A DNA stretch of 64,000 nt, from positions 25,512,082-25,576,081 of the forward strand of contig NC_067207.1 of NCBI RefSeq assembly GCF_026262505.1, written 5' to 3'. Shown piece after piece: positions 43,451-53,125 of this stretch. This DNA comes from Trichomonas vaginalis G3 (lineage: Eukaryota; Parabasalia; Trichomonadida; Trichomonadidae). Position numbers and translations under genes: made by a program. Under the pieces are notes generated by a model. It saw only the letters and a program-made list of their open reading frames with translations. It was not told the origin of the DNA and made no database searches. Position 1 is the first letter of the stretch, and each line of letters opens with the position of its first letter.

Positions 43451-43687
43451 CTATTTACCTCCTATTTTATTAAGTATTCCTTCAGCTATTCCACCAATTG
43501 CGTTACCTGCTTGTGCTCCCATCGCTGGATTACCTGCTTTAGTACCTAATACTCCACCTATGATAGTTCCTGCCGTTTTCGCTACTGGTGCCAAAAAGTT
43601 TGCAACAGGTTTAATAACCTTTTTATAAACCCAACCCGCAGCTTTCTTAATTCCATCCCATAATTTTTTAAAGAATCCTGCAGCCAT
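43451..43687 (-). CDS. Small amphipathic glycine-rich protein of element A (copy 2)
   Basis: 78 aa. MAAGFFKKLWDGIKKAAGWV is followed by a Gly/Ala-rich hydrophobic segment (AKTAGTIIGGVLGTKAGN) that could insert into membranes. The N-terminus matches its convergent neighbour at 43215-43430, pointing to an inverted duplication. A virion-associated lytic or membrane role is possible. Confidence 0.5.
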   Translation of the reverse strand: MAAGFFKKLWDGIKKAAGWVYKKVIKPVANFLAPVAKTAGTIIGGVLGTKAGNPAMGAQAGNAIGGIAEGILNKIGGK

Positions 43688-43753
43688 TTCTGATTTAATA
43701 TTAATTAAAAAATATATTTCATCACTTATATTCTAATTTTTATTTAATGATAA

Positions 43754-44134
43754 ATGAAACCGATTTTAAAAATAAATAAAACAGAGGAGGAAGAAATAAA
43801 TGAAAGTGAAAATGTTCAACAAAAAATAAACGTTGTTAAACCAATTACTGAAATAAAAATTTTTTCATCTGTTGAAGAATTTAATGACTATTATGCTAAC
43901 AATAAAAAATTATTTGAAGAATTGACAACATGTAAATTGAATAAAATGTTTAAAGTTGATGGATTCAAAATTTCAAAAATAAAAGGAGTGGTTAGTTTGA
44001 AATCTATTCCTCAATCAAGAATCACCTCATTAATGAAAATAGATGATTTAACAAAAAGAATAGAAATTATTGAAGAGCGAATAAATCAAATTATTGATTT
44101 CATAAATCATGACTCGTTGAGCCCGGGTCCTTAA
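43754..44134 (+). CDS. Unassigned small protein of element A
   Basis: 126 aa, acidic N-terminus and a helical end (LTKRIEIIEERINQIIDFIN). It starts in the GATAAATG context shared by other genes of this element. No family was recognised. Confidence 0.4.
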   Translation: MKPILKINKTEEEEINESENVQQKINVVKPITEIKIFSSVEEFNDYYANNKKLFEELTTCKLNKMFKVDGFKISKIKGVVSLKSIPQSRITSLMKIDDLTKRIEIIEERINQIIDFINHDSLSPGP

Positions 44135-44481
44135 AACCCATCACTGAGTTCAAGGTTATATTCATCAAATATTTCATTATTAAATGCAACTTCTGCTAGT
44201 TTATTTATTTTTTCAATACGATCATTTGAAAGTCTATCGTTTAATTTTTTCTGAAGTTTTTCATTTTCTAGTTCTGAAACTTTATTTGGATGATATTTAA
44301 ACTCGTTAAATTCTTTTTCCTCAGTTTTGATCATTAATTTACAAAGAACTTTTGTGGTTCGAATTCGTTTAAACCATTTATCATTAATATTTGTTATAAA
44401 TTCAATATCTGGAATTAATTCCCAAATTTTTGCATTTTCAATTAATTTATTATCAAATGCAAAAGCAATGGGTTTAATATT
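44131..44481 (-). pseudogene. Last recognisable coding piece of element A
   Basis: Charged helical sequence (FNEFKYHPNKVSELENEKLQ) ends where the element meets an A-run and a GC-rich island. Frame continuing through that island is not credible coding. It marks the place where element A stops being recognisable. Confidence 0.4.
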
Positions 44482-44590
44482 AAAAAAAAAAAAAAAGGTA
44501 GCGGGGCTTCCAGGCACTTCGTGCCTTCTAGCCCTAAGAATTTTTCCCAAGACCCAAGAGGAGGACCGAACCCCAGCCGACCAGCCGTTG
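44482..44590. other. A15 run and GC-rich island between the two elements
   Basis: Fifteen A residues (44482-44496) are followed by about 94 bases with much higher GC than anything nearby. The island includes a hairpin AGGCAC-TTC-GTGCCT (44512-44526). It belongs to neither element's coding pattern. It may be an element terminus, a small independent repeat, or an assembly junction. Confidence 0.5.
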
Positions 44591-44595
44591 ATTTT

Positions 44596-44700
44596 TTTGT
44601 CAAGACTTCTTCGTATATGTTTTGTCAAGACTTCTTCGTAAATGTTTTGTCAAGACTTCTTCGTAAATGTTTTGTCAAGACTTCTTCGTAATGAGCGTAA
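44596..44700 (+). repeat. 25-bp direct repeats at the left of element B
   Basis: TTTTGTCAAGACTTCTTCGT is repeated four times with a 25-bp period, and one more copy lies at about 44793-44820. A variant occurs at about 55650-55675. It may be a subterminal or regulatory repeat. Confidence 0.75.
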
Positions 44701-44710
44701 ATGACCCAAA

Positions 44711-44768
44711 AATAATGTTTATGTTAGAATGTTAGATCTAACACGTTTTCTAACATGTTTTCTAACAT
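44711..44768 (+). repeat. Single ATGTTAGATCTAACA-type iteron of element B
   Basis: It matches the iterons at 55681-55848 and, inverted, at 56887-57218. It consists of ATAATGTTTATGTTAGAATG, the palindrome GTTAGATCTAAC and two TTTTCTAACATG steps. It sits before the first gene of the element. Confidence 0.75.
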
Positions 44769-44824
44769 CGTAGAAAACTCATGAATTTCTTCGTAAATGT
44801 TTTGTCAAGACTTCTTCATCGTAA

Positions 44825-47800
44825 ATGTTTTTTACTTCACTTAAAATGCCACGTAAGCTACGTAAGAATATACGTAAGAGGAAGAGAGCATTGAAACATC
44901 CAATAGTAAGACTGACACCACAACAACAGTTGCAACAACAAATGCTGAATGACCCCACTATGTTGCAACAAATGTCAAGCAATCCTATGCTTTTAAACCG
45001 AGTCATTGGTGCACAGAGTGGAGGTTTAAGAGCGGCACTTTTAGCGAAAATGGCAGGCTATGGTGGAGCTGCAGACGGAACAGCATATAACCCTCAAAGT
45101 CAAATGAATTTGAGTTCACTCAAAAATCAAATAGCAGATGTCAAAAAGTCAAACATAGACATACAGAAGCAAATAAGTGAAAACGAAAAGAAACTAGAAT
45201 ATGACAGACACACAAAGAAACTCAATGAGTTAAACGTAGAGAAAAAGAAGAAAGAAGAACAACTGAAAGAACTAAGTACAGAGGAATATGCGAAAAAAGT
45301 GTCAGAAAAAGCAGCAGAAGTAGCAAAAATGGAACAAGATGTCATAAATTTGAAAAACCATACTACTCAATATAAAATACTGAAAGATGAAGAGATAAAA
45401 CAAAAAGCCCTGAAGACATATATGGATAGCGATGAGTATAAAAAAGAAGTTGAAGCAAATGTAAAGGCAGAAAAACTTTTACAGTTGCAGAACCAAACCG
45501 TACAGTATGAAAACTTAGCACAAGAAAGTAAAAATAACGACGCAGCCATGCAAAAGGCAATGAAAAGCGCAGAATATATAAAAGCTAACAATGACTGGTT
45601 AGATGCCCAAGCCAACGCTAAAGCAGCCCAACTCATAGGGTCAATAAGGACAAAAATACAAGCGGATGAAGACAGTTCAAATGAAACTTTAACAAATGCT
45701 GACTTTAAGAACGCCTTCGAAGCTCTTCATAGTAAGGTGAAACAAGTGAACGACTTCTCATCTGGAAAGAAACTGAAGTCTGAAGGTTTCGACAAAGAGT
45801 TAAAAGAAGTAGCACAAAATATGACGAAAATAACAGATGCAGCAACGAGACAGGCAGTTCAAAGTGCCTATGACGCCGTTAGAGCAACTGTTGTGAAAAG
45901 TCAAGAAAAAGAGTTACAACAGACCAAAACAGACCTAGTAAATGCTTTCTTAAGAACGAAAAGTCAGGTAGGACATTACGCTGCAGATGGAACATATGTG
46001 CCAGCTGGTGGAATTTATATACCACCAAACCCTCCAAGAGAAGCACCTGCACCAGGACTACCTAGAACATTTACATCGTCACATGGACACAGACACAGGC
46101 ATGCACCAAAACCAACACAACAACCAACAGTTCAAAAACCAGCACAGCAACCAACAGTTCAAAATCCAGCACAACAACCAACAGTTCAAAATCCAGCACA
46201 ACAACAACCACAAACAGAGCAAGGACATAAAAGAAGTAGAGAACAAGGAAACCAAGAATTCTTAAAAATGCTTAAAGAAGAGTGTGGTTTCCCAGATAGT
46301 ATTGACTTTAGTGACAGATATAAAGAAGCTATTGGAAAGTTCAAGGATGGAAATACTGACCCGAACCTATTTAGCTTTATGGCTCAGCACCAAAACGGAT
46401 ATAATCTCAAACCTGGAAAATACAAGCTCGCTAAGGGATATGATTTAATAGCATATCATCCAAATGACATGGATGAATTTACTCCGAGATATTTGATGTC
46501 AGAGCTAAATGACAATTCAACTTTCGTCATGAAACGCGTAAAAAATAGAGACGGAACGAAAGAACAAAAGCTTATGAATGCGGATGACGTAGATAGGGAA
46601 ATTGTTGAAAACGGTCTCGGAATATATGAAATGCCAGCAGATGAGGTACAAGAAACTCCACAGGAAGAAGTTCAGATACAACCAGACATGGAAGAAATAG
46701 TTCAGCAACAACAGCTAGAAGAGCCTGAAGGAAACGAACAAGTCCTTCCTTTGGAAACTAACTTCACAGAACTAGATGAAGATTTGGAACAGCCGAAAAA
46801 TCTTGACCCTCAACAAGAGTATGCGGAGAATATGGAATATTTCCAAGAGTCTAAAAAAAATTCGGCTGACATAGTAGAAGAATATCGAAAAATGTTTGCC
46901 GACATACAAAAGACTCCAACACCAGATGAAAATATTCAGCATAGAATGGAAGTACTGAAAGAAAATGTACACAAATACAACAACCCTTTTTACTTACGAG
47001 CATTTAACGTTCAATCTTCGGATGAACTCGGTGAAAATAAAAGGTTAAATTTCAAGAAAACATATAGAAATGAAACATTGTTTAAAGTTCATTCAGAACC
47101 TAACCAAGATGGAAACAAACCTACTTTTGTTTCTGCAGACGATGGAACTACAATGAGATGGGGTCATAAAGCTAACCCGGATAGGTGGTTCATAAACTTA
47201 CAACCACAATTCCAAGAAGTTGTAGACGCAATGGAAGTCAATGGTGAACGAGACATAGCTGGTATTTTAAGCGCGGCTTTAATGCCATTGAAAGATATGA
47301 AAGATGCAGATATTTTGGACCAGTATGAAATGAACATGGCTGATGGAAATATAACACCTGACGTTCTAGAACATTTATCTCAAAGAACTACACAGAACCA
47401 TAAAGATGGTATATTTGGTGAAGAGTTTAGAAAGAAAGTTAGGGAGAGAGAAGGAAGAGAACCTATTGTACATGACCTTGCAAACGAAAGTTTACAAAAT
47501 GTCATAAAAACTTACTTTGCAGACGATGAATCGAGAAGGGATGAATATTTAAGAAAACTCAAATGGACAGTACCAAATGAAATGTTAGTATTGAAAAACA
47601 TGTTCCTTGACAAAATAAAACCAACTACAGAAATAAACGACGCAAGACTGAAAGATTGGGTAAAAGCTTTCCCATTCACAAAAGATATAGTTGGTAACAT
47701 GGAAAGAAAACCAGAATGGCTACAAAAACATATATTTGGAAACGAGCTTATTCCATATGGACAGGCACTGTTTGAAGCGCTTGAACCGGAAACTCAGGAA

Positions 47801-48052
47801 AGAGTCATGCAAACAATACGCGAAGACTCAAATACAGACTATGACAAACTCTTTCTAGGATATAGGTTACCTGAGATGGGCGACCAGAGCCAAAAGGCAA
47901 AAAGGACATGGGAAATTTGCAACATACTAGATGAACATAATGCAAAGATGCAACAACTTCAAGCAGAGGGCAATGAAGGAAAAAGAAGAGTTAAAAACTC
48001 AGTCAGGAAGAAAGTAAAGCTTGGTCCACGTGGGTTCTATTATGACATATAA
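44825..48052 (+). CDS. Large virion-associated protein candidate of element B
   Basis: 1075 aa (the internal ATG at 44846 gives MPRKLRKNIRKRKRALKHP, a basic start). Domains in order are an Arg/Lys-rich start, a Gln/Met-rich segment, a long coiled coil (about 95-380), four QPTVQ-NPAQ-type repeats (about 430-465), an acidic Gln-rich linker (about 620-720) and a globular C-terminal part ending in a basic tail. No enzyme motif is visible. Its size and place directly before the capsid candidate suggest a core or scaffold protein. Confidence 0.5.
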   Translation: MFFTSLKMPRKLRKNIRKRKRALKHPIVRLTPQQQLQQQMLNDPTMLQQMSSNPMLLNRVIGAQSGGLRAALLAKMAGYGGAADGTAYNPQSQMNLSSLKNQIADVKKSNIDIQKQISENEKKLEYDRHTKKLNELNVEKKKKEEQLKELSTEEYAKKVSEKAAEVAKMEQDVINLKNHTTQYKILKDEEIKQKALKTYMDSDEYKKEVEANVKAEKLLQLQNQTVQYENLAQESKNNDAAMQKAMKSAEYIKANNDWLDAQANAKAAQLIGSIRTKIQADEDSSNETLTNADFKNAFEALHSKVKQVNDFSSGKKLKSEGFDKELKEVAQNMTKITDAATRQAVQSAYDAVRATVVKSQEKELQQTKTDLVNAFLRTKSQVGHYAADGTYVPAGGIYIPPNPPREAPAPGLPRTFTSSHGHRHRHAPKPTQQPTVQKPAQQPTVQNPAQQPTVQNPAQQQPQTEQGHKRSREQGNQEFLKMLKEECGFPDSIDFSDRYKEAIGKFKDGNTDPNLFSFMAQHQNGYNLKPGKYKLAKGYDLIAYHPNDMDEFTPRYLMSELNDNSTFVMKRVKNRDGTKEQKLMNADDVDREIVENGLGIYEMPADEVQETPQEEVQIQPDMEEIVQQQQLEEPEGNEQVLPLETNFTELDEDLEQPKNLDPQQEYAENMEYFQESKKNSADIVEEYRKMFADIQKTPTPDENIQHRMEVLKENVHKYNNPFYLRAFNVQSSDELGENKRLNFKKTYRNETLFKVHSEPNQDGNKPTFVSADDGTTMRWGHKANPDRWFINLQPQFQEVVDAMEVNGERDIAGILSAALMPLKDMKDADILDQYEMNMADGNITPDVLEHLSQRTTQNHKDGIFGEEFRKKVREREGREPIVHDLANESLQNVIKTYFADDESRRDEYLRKLKWTVPNEMLVLKNMFLDKIKPTTEINDARLKDWVKAFPFTKDIVGNMERKPEWLQKHIFGNELIPYGQALFEALEPETQERVMQTIREDSNTDYDKLFLGYRLPEMGDQSQKAKRTWEICNILDEHNAKMQQLQAEGNEGKRRVKNSVRKKVKLGPRGFYYDI

Positions 48053-48084
48053 ATCCAACTATTCTATATTTTTACTCATATGAA

Positions 48085-49692
48085 ATGTACGCCGCTCAGA
48101 ATATAACGCCAACAGTTTTGGATGCTATGAATGGAAATGTTTCCGAATGGTATAACGAATGCGACAATGCCATTAGAAGGTCAGAAATAGTTCCTGGAAC
48201 TTACGAATATACAACTGCTGTTTCTTATGGAAACGTAGGTGAGTTTGGAGAAGGTTCTTCAACAACAGTAGATATTGCTTGCGACAGGTTTCATATAATT
48301 TCTATTGACAACTCTTTCTTATACGTGGAACAAGACATTGAAATAAAACCTTCTGCCAAGTTGTCTGACAAGAAAGGTTGCAATGGAATTTTCTATGTCG
48401 GATACCAATATGCTCCAGAAGTTTTCATGGGATATAAGATATATTCTAACTCTGACTTAGTTCAAACAGTAACATGGGCAAACTATGAATGGTTCGCTTT
48501 GAGAAACTCAGTACAACCACAAGCTAGAGAACAAACAGACCAGTATGCAACTATTGAGAAAATAAGAAGACTTGACCCTAACGTTCCAGGAGTTTATGTT
48601 AACCTTTCTGGACAAACTGCAGCAGCAGTAACCAAAGTAAAATTGAAACTTAGAGTTCCTTTGTCATCTTTCCTCATCTTCAGGTTTTTAAGATACTTGC
48701 CAAACTGGGCAGGAAAAATTTCTATCGAACTTACTCCAAGCAAAAATAACTTAGTCATTGCACCAACACAAGACCCATTCACTCTTACAGAAGTAGTGGG
48801 AACAAATAAAATGTCATTCGCCGACTTTTGCAAAAACAAAGTTGACTTAGACTTTGGTTTCTCAAACCTCAACACTGAAGTAAACTATTATTTCAATGCT
48901 GCTGGAGATGCTTGGGACCCAGTTAAGTTCACATGCGAAAAATTTGAATGCAAGAGAATAGAAAGCAGACTTGCAGTCTATATGTTGGACCCAGATATTT
49001 CAAATGCTTTAGCTGCCAAATATATTGCAGTTCCACTTATGTTCCCTATACACCAAATATCTGTCAAAGACTTTGCAGGTGAAGTTGGAAACCAAAGTGC
49101 TGACCCAGGTGCAAGAACAGATATTGCCTTAACAACTGCAATGAAACATGCAGATACTCTGTTTGTACTGTTCAGACGAACTATAAATGACTATTCTTGT
49201 TTCTACAACCCCGGTATTAAATATCATATAAACATAGATGGCAAATACTATCCAAGAGAAGAATATTCTACAGTTGAGGATATGAGGTCATACAACTTGA
49301 CATTAGATGCTATGAACTTTAACAACAACTTCACAACAACCATTAACCCTGAAATGCAAAGTTCTATTATGCCATATGTGAAAGTATGGACCCATACAGG
49401 AGCTCAAAAAACTCAATATACAAATGGAGACCGTTCAAACTTTTGGCTTGGCATTCCATTTGCTGACTCAGAAGACTTTATGGGTGGTATTTCAACTGTT
49501 GGTACAGTTCAAATACAATATACTGGTGACAGAGACGGTCCAGATGAATTGAAAGCAAAGAAGTTTACAAAACCAATAGCACTTTTCACGGAAGATGCTC
49601 TTTTGAAGATTCGTTCGATGAAACCTGCTGGGGCTCCTCAGATTGGTATAACGACAGCTTCCATCGAGCAGATTTTGGCAGCAGGTCAGTAA
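48085..49692 (+). CDS. Major capsid protein candidate of element B
   Basis: 535 aa, beta-rich, no catalytic motif. The end region has YSCFYNPGIKYHINIDGKYY followed by TLDAMNFNNNFTTTINPEMQ and the C-terminal ASIEQILAAGQ. Length, composition and position between the large protein and small structural genes fit a double-jelly-roll capsid protein. It shows no obvious residue-level likeness to the capsid candidate of element A. The frame appears whole. Confidence 0.6.
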   Translation: MYAAQNITPTVLDAMNGNVSEWYNECDNAIRRSEIVPGTYEYTTAVSYGNVGEFGEGSSTTVDIACDRFHIISIDNSFLYVEQDIEIKPSAKLSDKKGCNGIFYVGYQYAPEVFMGYKIYSNSDLVQTVTWANYEWFALRNSVQPQAREQTDQYATIEKIRRLDPNVPGVYVNLSGQTAAAVTKVKLKLRVPLSSFLIFRFLRYLPNWAGKISIELTPSKNNLVIAPTQDPFTLTEVVGTNKMSFADFCKNKVDLDFGFSNLNTEVNYYFNAAGDAWDPVKFTCEKFECKRIESRLAVYMLDPDISNALAAKYIAVPLMFPIHQISVKDFAGEVGNQSADPGARTDIALTTAMKHADTLFVLFRRTINDYSCFYNPGIKYHINIDGKYYPREEYSTVEDMRSYNLTLDAMNFNNNFTTTINPEMQSSIMPYVKVWTHTGAQKTQYTNGDRSNFWLGIPFADSEDFMGGISTVGTVQIQYTGDRDGPDELKAKKFTKPIALFTEDALLKIRSMKPAGAPQIGITTASIEQILAAGQ

Positions 49693-49756
49693 GTTGTTCT
49701 TGAACTGACTTCTCTCCGTCAAATATTGACAGTACGCCAGTTTACATAATATTGTA

Positions 49757-50002
49757 TTAAAACTTACCTTTAGAAATATCGGTCAGTTTTGTTGTTATAT
49801 TTTTGTCTGCTTCAAGAACTTTCACCATCTCGGTTATACCAACTTTCTTTGCTTTATGAAAATATTTTGGTTCAGCAAAGACTGCTATTCTATAACATTT
49901 TCCATTGTTTGTGTAAAGAACTACTCTGTCAATGAACTTGTATTGTTTGTGTGTGTAAACTTTGTTTTGCTTCAATTCGAAGAGATACTCAAATACGTCC
50001 AT
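49757..50002 (-). CDS. Unassigned small protein of element B
   Basis: 81 aa, beta strands then a helix (KKVGITEMVKVLEADKNI). It is transcribed opposite to its neighbours. No family was recognised. Confidence 0.4.
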   Translation of the reverse strand: MDVFEYLFELKQNKVYTHKQYKFIDRVVLYTNNGKCYRIAVFAEPKYFHKAKKVGITEMVKVLEADKNITTKLTDISKGKF

Positions 50003-50020
50003 CTTTTTATTCTAAGTAAA

Positions 50021-50236
50021 ATGTCATTTCCGAAAAATAGAAGCGTAAGTGTTTCAAAAGGTTTAATGGCGGTGGCAGATGTGAAGTTAAATTCACCAAC
50101 TCAAACAAACAGTCAAAGTGTTGTTGTCAATGTCAAAGAAAGAGATGTTGAAGTGGGGAAACCATACGAAGACGAAGATGGTATAACAATAGTTCCTGTA
50201 AAAGAACCAACATACCTGAAGTTAGCAGAGACTTAA
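50021..50236 (+). CDS. Unassigned small protein of element B
   Basis: About 71 aa from the ATG at 50021 (MSFPKNRSVSVSKGLMAVAD), after a TTCTAAGTAAAATG leader. It is Val/Thr-rich and may be a small structural protein. Confidence 0.4.
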   Translation: MSFPKNRSVSVSKGLMAVADVKLNSPTQTNSQSVVVNVKERDVEVGKPYEDEDGITIVPVKEPTYLKLAET

Positions 50237-50320
50237 GTTCTGTTGCAGATATTCGAAATGACTACAACAACTTAAAGACAAACTTAAAACTCAGGAGAAG
50301 ATTTGTCAAGCTTTGGTATA

Positions 50321-50596
50321 ATGTTAAACTTGGTTGAGCACAACCCTGTAAAAGTGAACTCATATGTCATCGCACCTCATGAAATTTTGAAAGAACTATT
50401 GAAACTTTTGACAGAGGCAGACGATATAAACATCAAAGAAATAGAACCCGACATTGCTTGCTGTGGTGTTTCATACAATGTCATTGACAAGATATACGTT
50501 ATGAAAGGAGGTGAAACGTTGAACTTAAAATATAGTTTCCCAGACGTCATAAAAATATTTGACGACCACAACATTTCATTAAAATTTATTTGCTAA
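50321..50596 (+). CDS. Unassigned small protein of element B
   Basis: About 91 aa from the ATG at 50321 (MLNLVEHNPVKVNSYVIAPH). It has mixed helices and strands. No family was recognised. It ends 4 bp before the next gene. Confidence 0.35.
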   Translation: MLNLVEHNPVKVNSYVIAPHEILKELLKLLTEADDINIKEIEPDIACCGVSYNVIDKIYVMKGGETLNLKYSFPDVIKIFDDHNISLKFIC

Positions 50597-50600
50597 GTAA

Positions 50601-51390
50601 ATGGCAGAAGACATAGTGGTTTATACTATTACGACTAAAAACCCTGAGTCATATAATTCTATAACAACAAACTTACAAAGTCCTCAAGGACGATATTGTA
50701 AACTAACCTTAAACACAATGACGACTAAAGCCTGTTTTGCTCTTTTGACACCAGAAGACTTTATTGTTGTGAATGGTAAAAAATACTTCTTTGAAGATAC
50801 TTACTCAGATATACCACCAACAGGTTTTGTTGACTTATTTAATACTTTAAGGACGAGTGTAACATGTGCTGCAACTAGAGCAGGTTTCATTATGTTTGGA
50901 TGTCCGACTGAGTTTACTATAAACAATATGAGCTATAATACAAAACTTATATCTGGTTTTTACTACCAACAGTTTCCTATAACAGGAAAAGGTGTCATAC
51001 AAGGAATGTCTGTTCCATTGACTTTAAGTACACCTATTTTATATATTGTTTCAAACTTAGGTTCAAAGTGCTATTCGAATGTTGACAGAAACTACTATGA
51101 CCAAAAGATACTCATGCGTATAAACAACACTTTTCTCTGCTGGTTTGCCTATTGTTCATTCGAATGCAGAGTTTTCAGCTTTAGTAAACTCAAACACTTT
51201 AGCAAACATAAACTTAACCTTAGTTGACGCAAACTTTGTTCCTGTAAAACTTTTATGTCCTATGTATTTGTCAATGACGGCAGAAAGTTTCGAATTGGAA
51301 GATGCAACTGGTGAAAGTATTGTACTACAAGAACAACTTCAACAACAAATAGCTCAAGAACAACAAATGCAACAAATAGCTCAAGAATAA
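50601..51390 (+). pseudogene. Minor capsid/penton candidate region of element B
   Basis: Beta-rich sequence (TFTINNMSYNTKLISGFYYQ, VIQGMSVPLTLSTPILYIVS) followed by a Gln-rich helical end (QQQIAQEQQMQQIAQE). Size and place after the capsid candidate fit a penton-like protein, but there is no decisive motif. The region looks broken. Confidence 0.4.
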
Positions 51391-51417
51391 AAAAAATATT
51401 TTTTTATTTTTATAAAA

Positions 51418-51600
51418 ATGTACAGAATAGATGTTTCAGATTTTTATGACTTCCAAGCCTTCAGAAATATGTGTCCATTTAGAGACTATAACAAAGCAGT
51501 CGAGAATTTGAAACGTTTAGTCATTTATGTCGACTCTGCCCCAGAATGTTATGTTATGAAAGAATGGGATGTTGTCTTTAACAAACCAAGAGAACCATAG
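51418..51600 (+). CDS. Short ORF of element B before the helicase
   Basis: 60 aa (MYRIDVSDFYDFQAFRNM), with its own T-rich leader. It may be an N-terminal remnant of the helicase gene or a small separate protein. Confidence 0.3.
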   Translation: MYRIDVSDFYDFQAFRNMCPFRDYNKAVENLKRLVIYVDSAPECYVMKEWDVVFNKPREP

Positions 51601-51670
51601 TTTCAGAACAAGAATGTAGACAGAAAACTTAAGAAAATAAAAGTTGTACAAGTTGGAATGAAGATGTTAG

Positions 51671-52654
51671 ATGCTTGGATATCTTATTGTCAAAGTTAGA
51701 AGATTTTTCAGTTCGTGGTATAAATTTTATACACCATCTCCAAACTTCTATTCTATCTTCACTGGATATAAATACGAACAAGTAGAATGGAAAGAAAATG
51801 TTATAGAAGCTTGGTTAGACCATGTCAAAGAAATTATATGCAATGGAAACGAAAGAGTCTATGAGTATATCTTATGTTGGTTTGCAAACATCTTACAACA
51901 TCCAAGTGCTAAAAAATGAAACTGCTCTCATTATAATTTGGAAAACAAGGAACTGGTAAGAACACATTCTTTACAGATATCTTATGCAAACTGTTAGAGG
52001 GCTATTCGAACCCGAATATGACAAACATAGAAAACAATCTGCGGTAAATTTAACTCTTCAATAGAGAATATGAAACTTATAGTATGTAACGAACTTCAAA
52101 GTATAGATACAACAAAAGTTTTAAACTCAGATGCTTTGAAGAGTCTTATAACAGACAAAGTTGGAGTTGTTGAAAGAAAATATAAAGACCAAAGAGTTTG
52201 TGAAAATGTTGCAAACTTCGTCATGGTTTCAAACAATGCCGTTCCGATGAAGTTAGAAAGTTCTGACAGAAGATATGTAGTTGTCAGAACGTCAGATTCT
52301 CATATGCAAGATACAGAATATTTTGACGCTTTGTCAGAAACTTTGACATCTGACTTTTACAACCACTTGTTCTCATATTTCATGACATTAGATATTTCAA
52401 AGTTCAATCCAAGACAAATTCCACATACCGAAGAAAGACAAACATTGTTAGAAGCAAACAAGAGTGTATATGAACTGTTTATAGATGAGACTAACTTTGA
52501 GTGTTTAGATGAAAGGTCATTGTACGATGAATATAAACAATATTGCCAAGAGTATGGTTATATGACAGCGTCTAAACGAACATTCTTGGCAAATGTCAAA
52601 AATCTTTTAGATGTTCAGAATGGCGTATATACAAAGAAAAATTTTTATGAGTAA
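51671..52654 (+). pseudogene. D5-like superfamily 3 helicase region of element B
   Basis: It matches the helicase of element A in order and motifs: EYILCWFANILQHPSAKK resembles A's YLLGWIASMIQHPGIKN. Then come MKLIVCNELQS and motif C ENVANFVMVSNNAVPMK with DRRYVVVRTSD, and a C-terminal winged-helix-like part (YDEYKQYCQEYGYMTASKRT). It works in replication of the element. The region looks broken. Confidence 0.75.
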
Positions 52655-52689
52655 ATTTTAAAAAAATATTTTTTTATCCGATAGAAAAG

Positions 52690-53109
52690 ATGGCAAAATT
52701 CATCTCAGTAAACAAGTACATGACAGAAGTCAAAGAAGAACTAGACCCATTCGCATATTTGAATGTTTACTTCTACCATTTTGAAAAGTCTACATTTGAC
52801 AAAGTTTGGAACATCGAACCAGTTAAGTTTGCTATTGTGACTAAAAATGGTGCGAAATTTGAAGACTTAGACATTGACGGTATGTTGACAGTCAAAGAAA
52901 ATTTTGACAGAAAGTTCTCAAAACTCGAAGAAGGCAAAGCATACAAACTTGTTATACCTTATGAACCAAAGAAAGCAGACGACTATGAATATTATGAGTC
53001 TAAGATAGTTGAAGTTCAAGGTAAATTGGGTAAAAAGATTTTAGAGTCTAAACCAGTGTTTGCTCCTAAAGAGGAAGAGAACATTGACATTGACCCAGAA
53101 ATGTTCTAA
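52690..53109 (+). CDS. Unassigned protein of element B
   Basis: 139 aa, beta-rich middle and acidic tail (EEENIDIDPEMF). The acidic tail and its position after the helicase would fit a single-stranded DNA-binding protein, which commonly ends this way, but no fold signature is clear. Confidence 0.4.
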   Translation: MAKFISVNKYMTEVKEELDPFAYLNVYFYHFEKSTFDKVWNIEPVKFAIVTKNGAKFEDLDIDGMLTVKENFDRKFSKLEEGKAYKLVIPYEPKKADDYEYYESKIVEVQGKLGKKILESKPVFAPKEEENIDIDPEMF

Positions 53110-53125
53110 AAATAAAATTTTATTT

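Larger units (their letters stand above)
25479..44496. mobile_element. Maverick/Polinton element A (fossil)
   Basis: About 19 kb. The gene set is diagnostic: polymerase B, retroviral-type integrase, D5-like primase-helicase, fibre, packaging ATPase, capsid candidate and small virion-like proteins. The left end probably lies at AGTAGTATATGTGGACGG (25479), since the flanking DNA changes character there and Polinton ends commonly start with AG. No inverted copy of this end is present in the window, so the right end is missing or lies beyond the second element. Several genes are broken, perhaps eight to ten breaks in all, while others are open. The divergence looks modest, suggesting a fairly recent insertion. 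Confidence 0.85.

Noticed and set aside
44596-44700. CRISPR-like appearance of four 25-bp repeats
   Set aside because: Repeats are contiguous with no unique spacers of constant length, and the host is eukaryotic.
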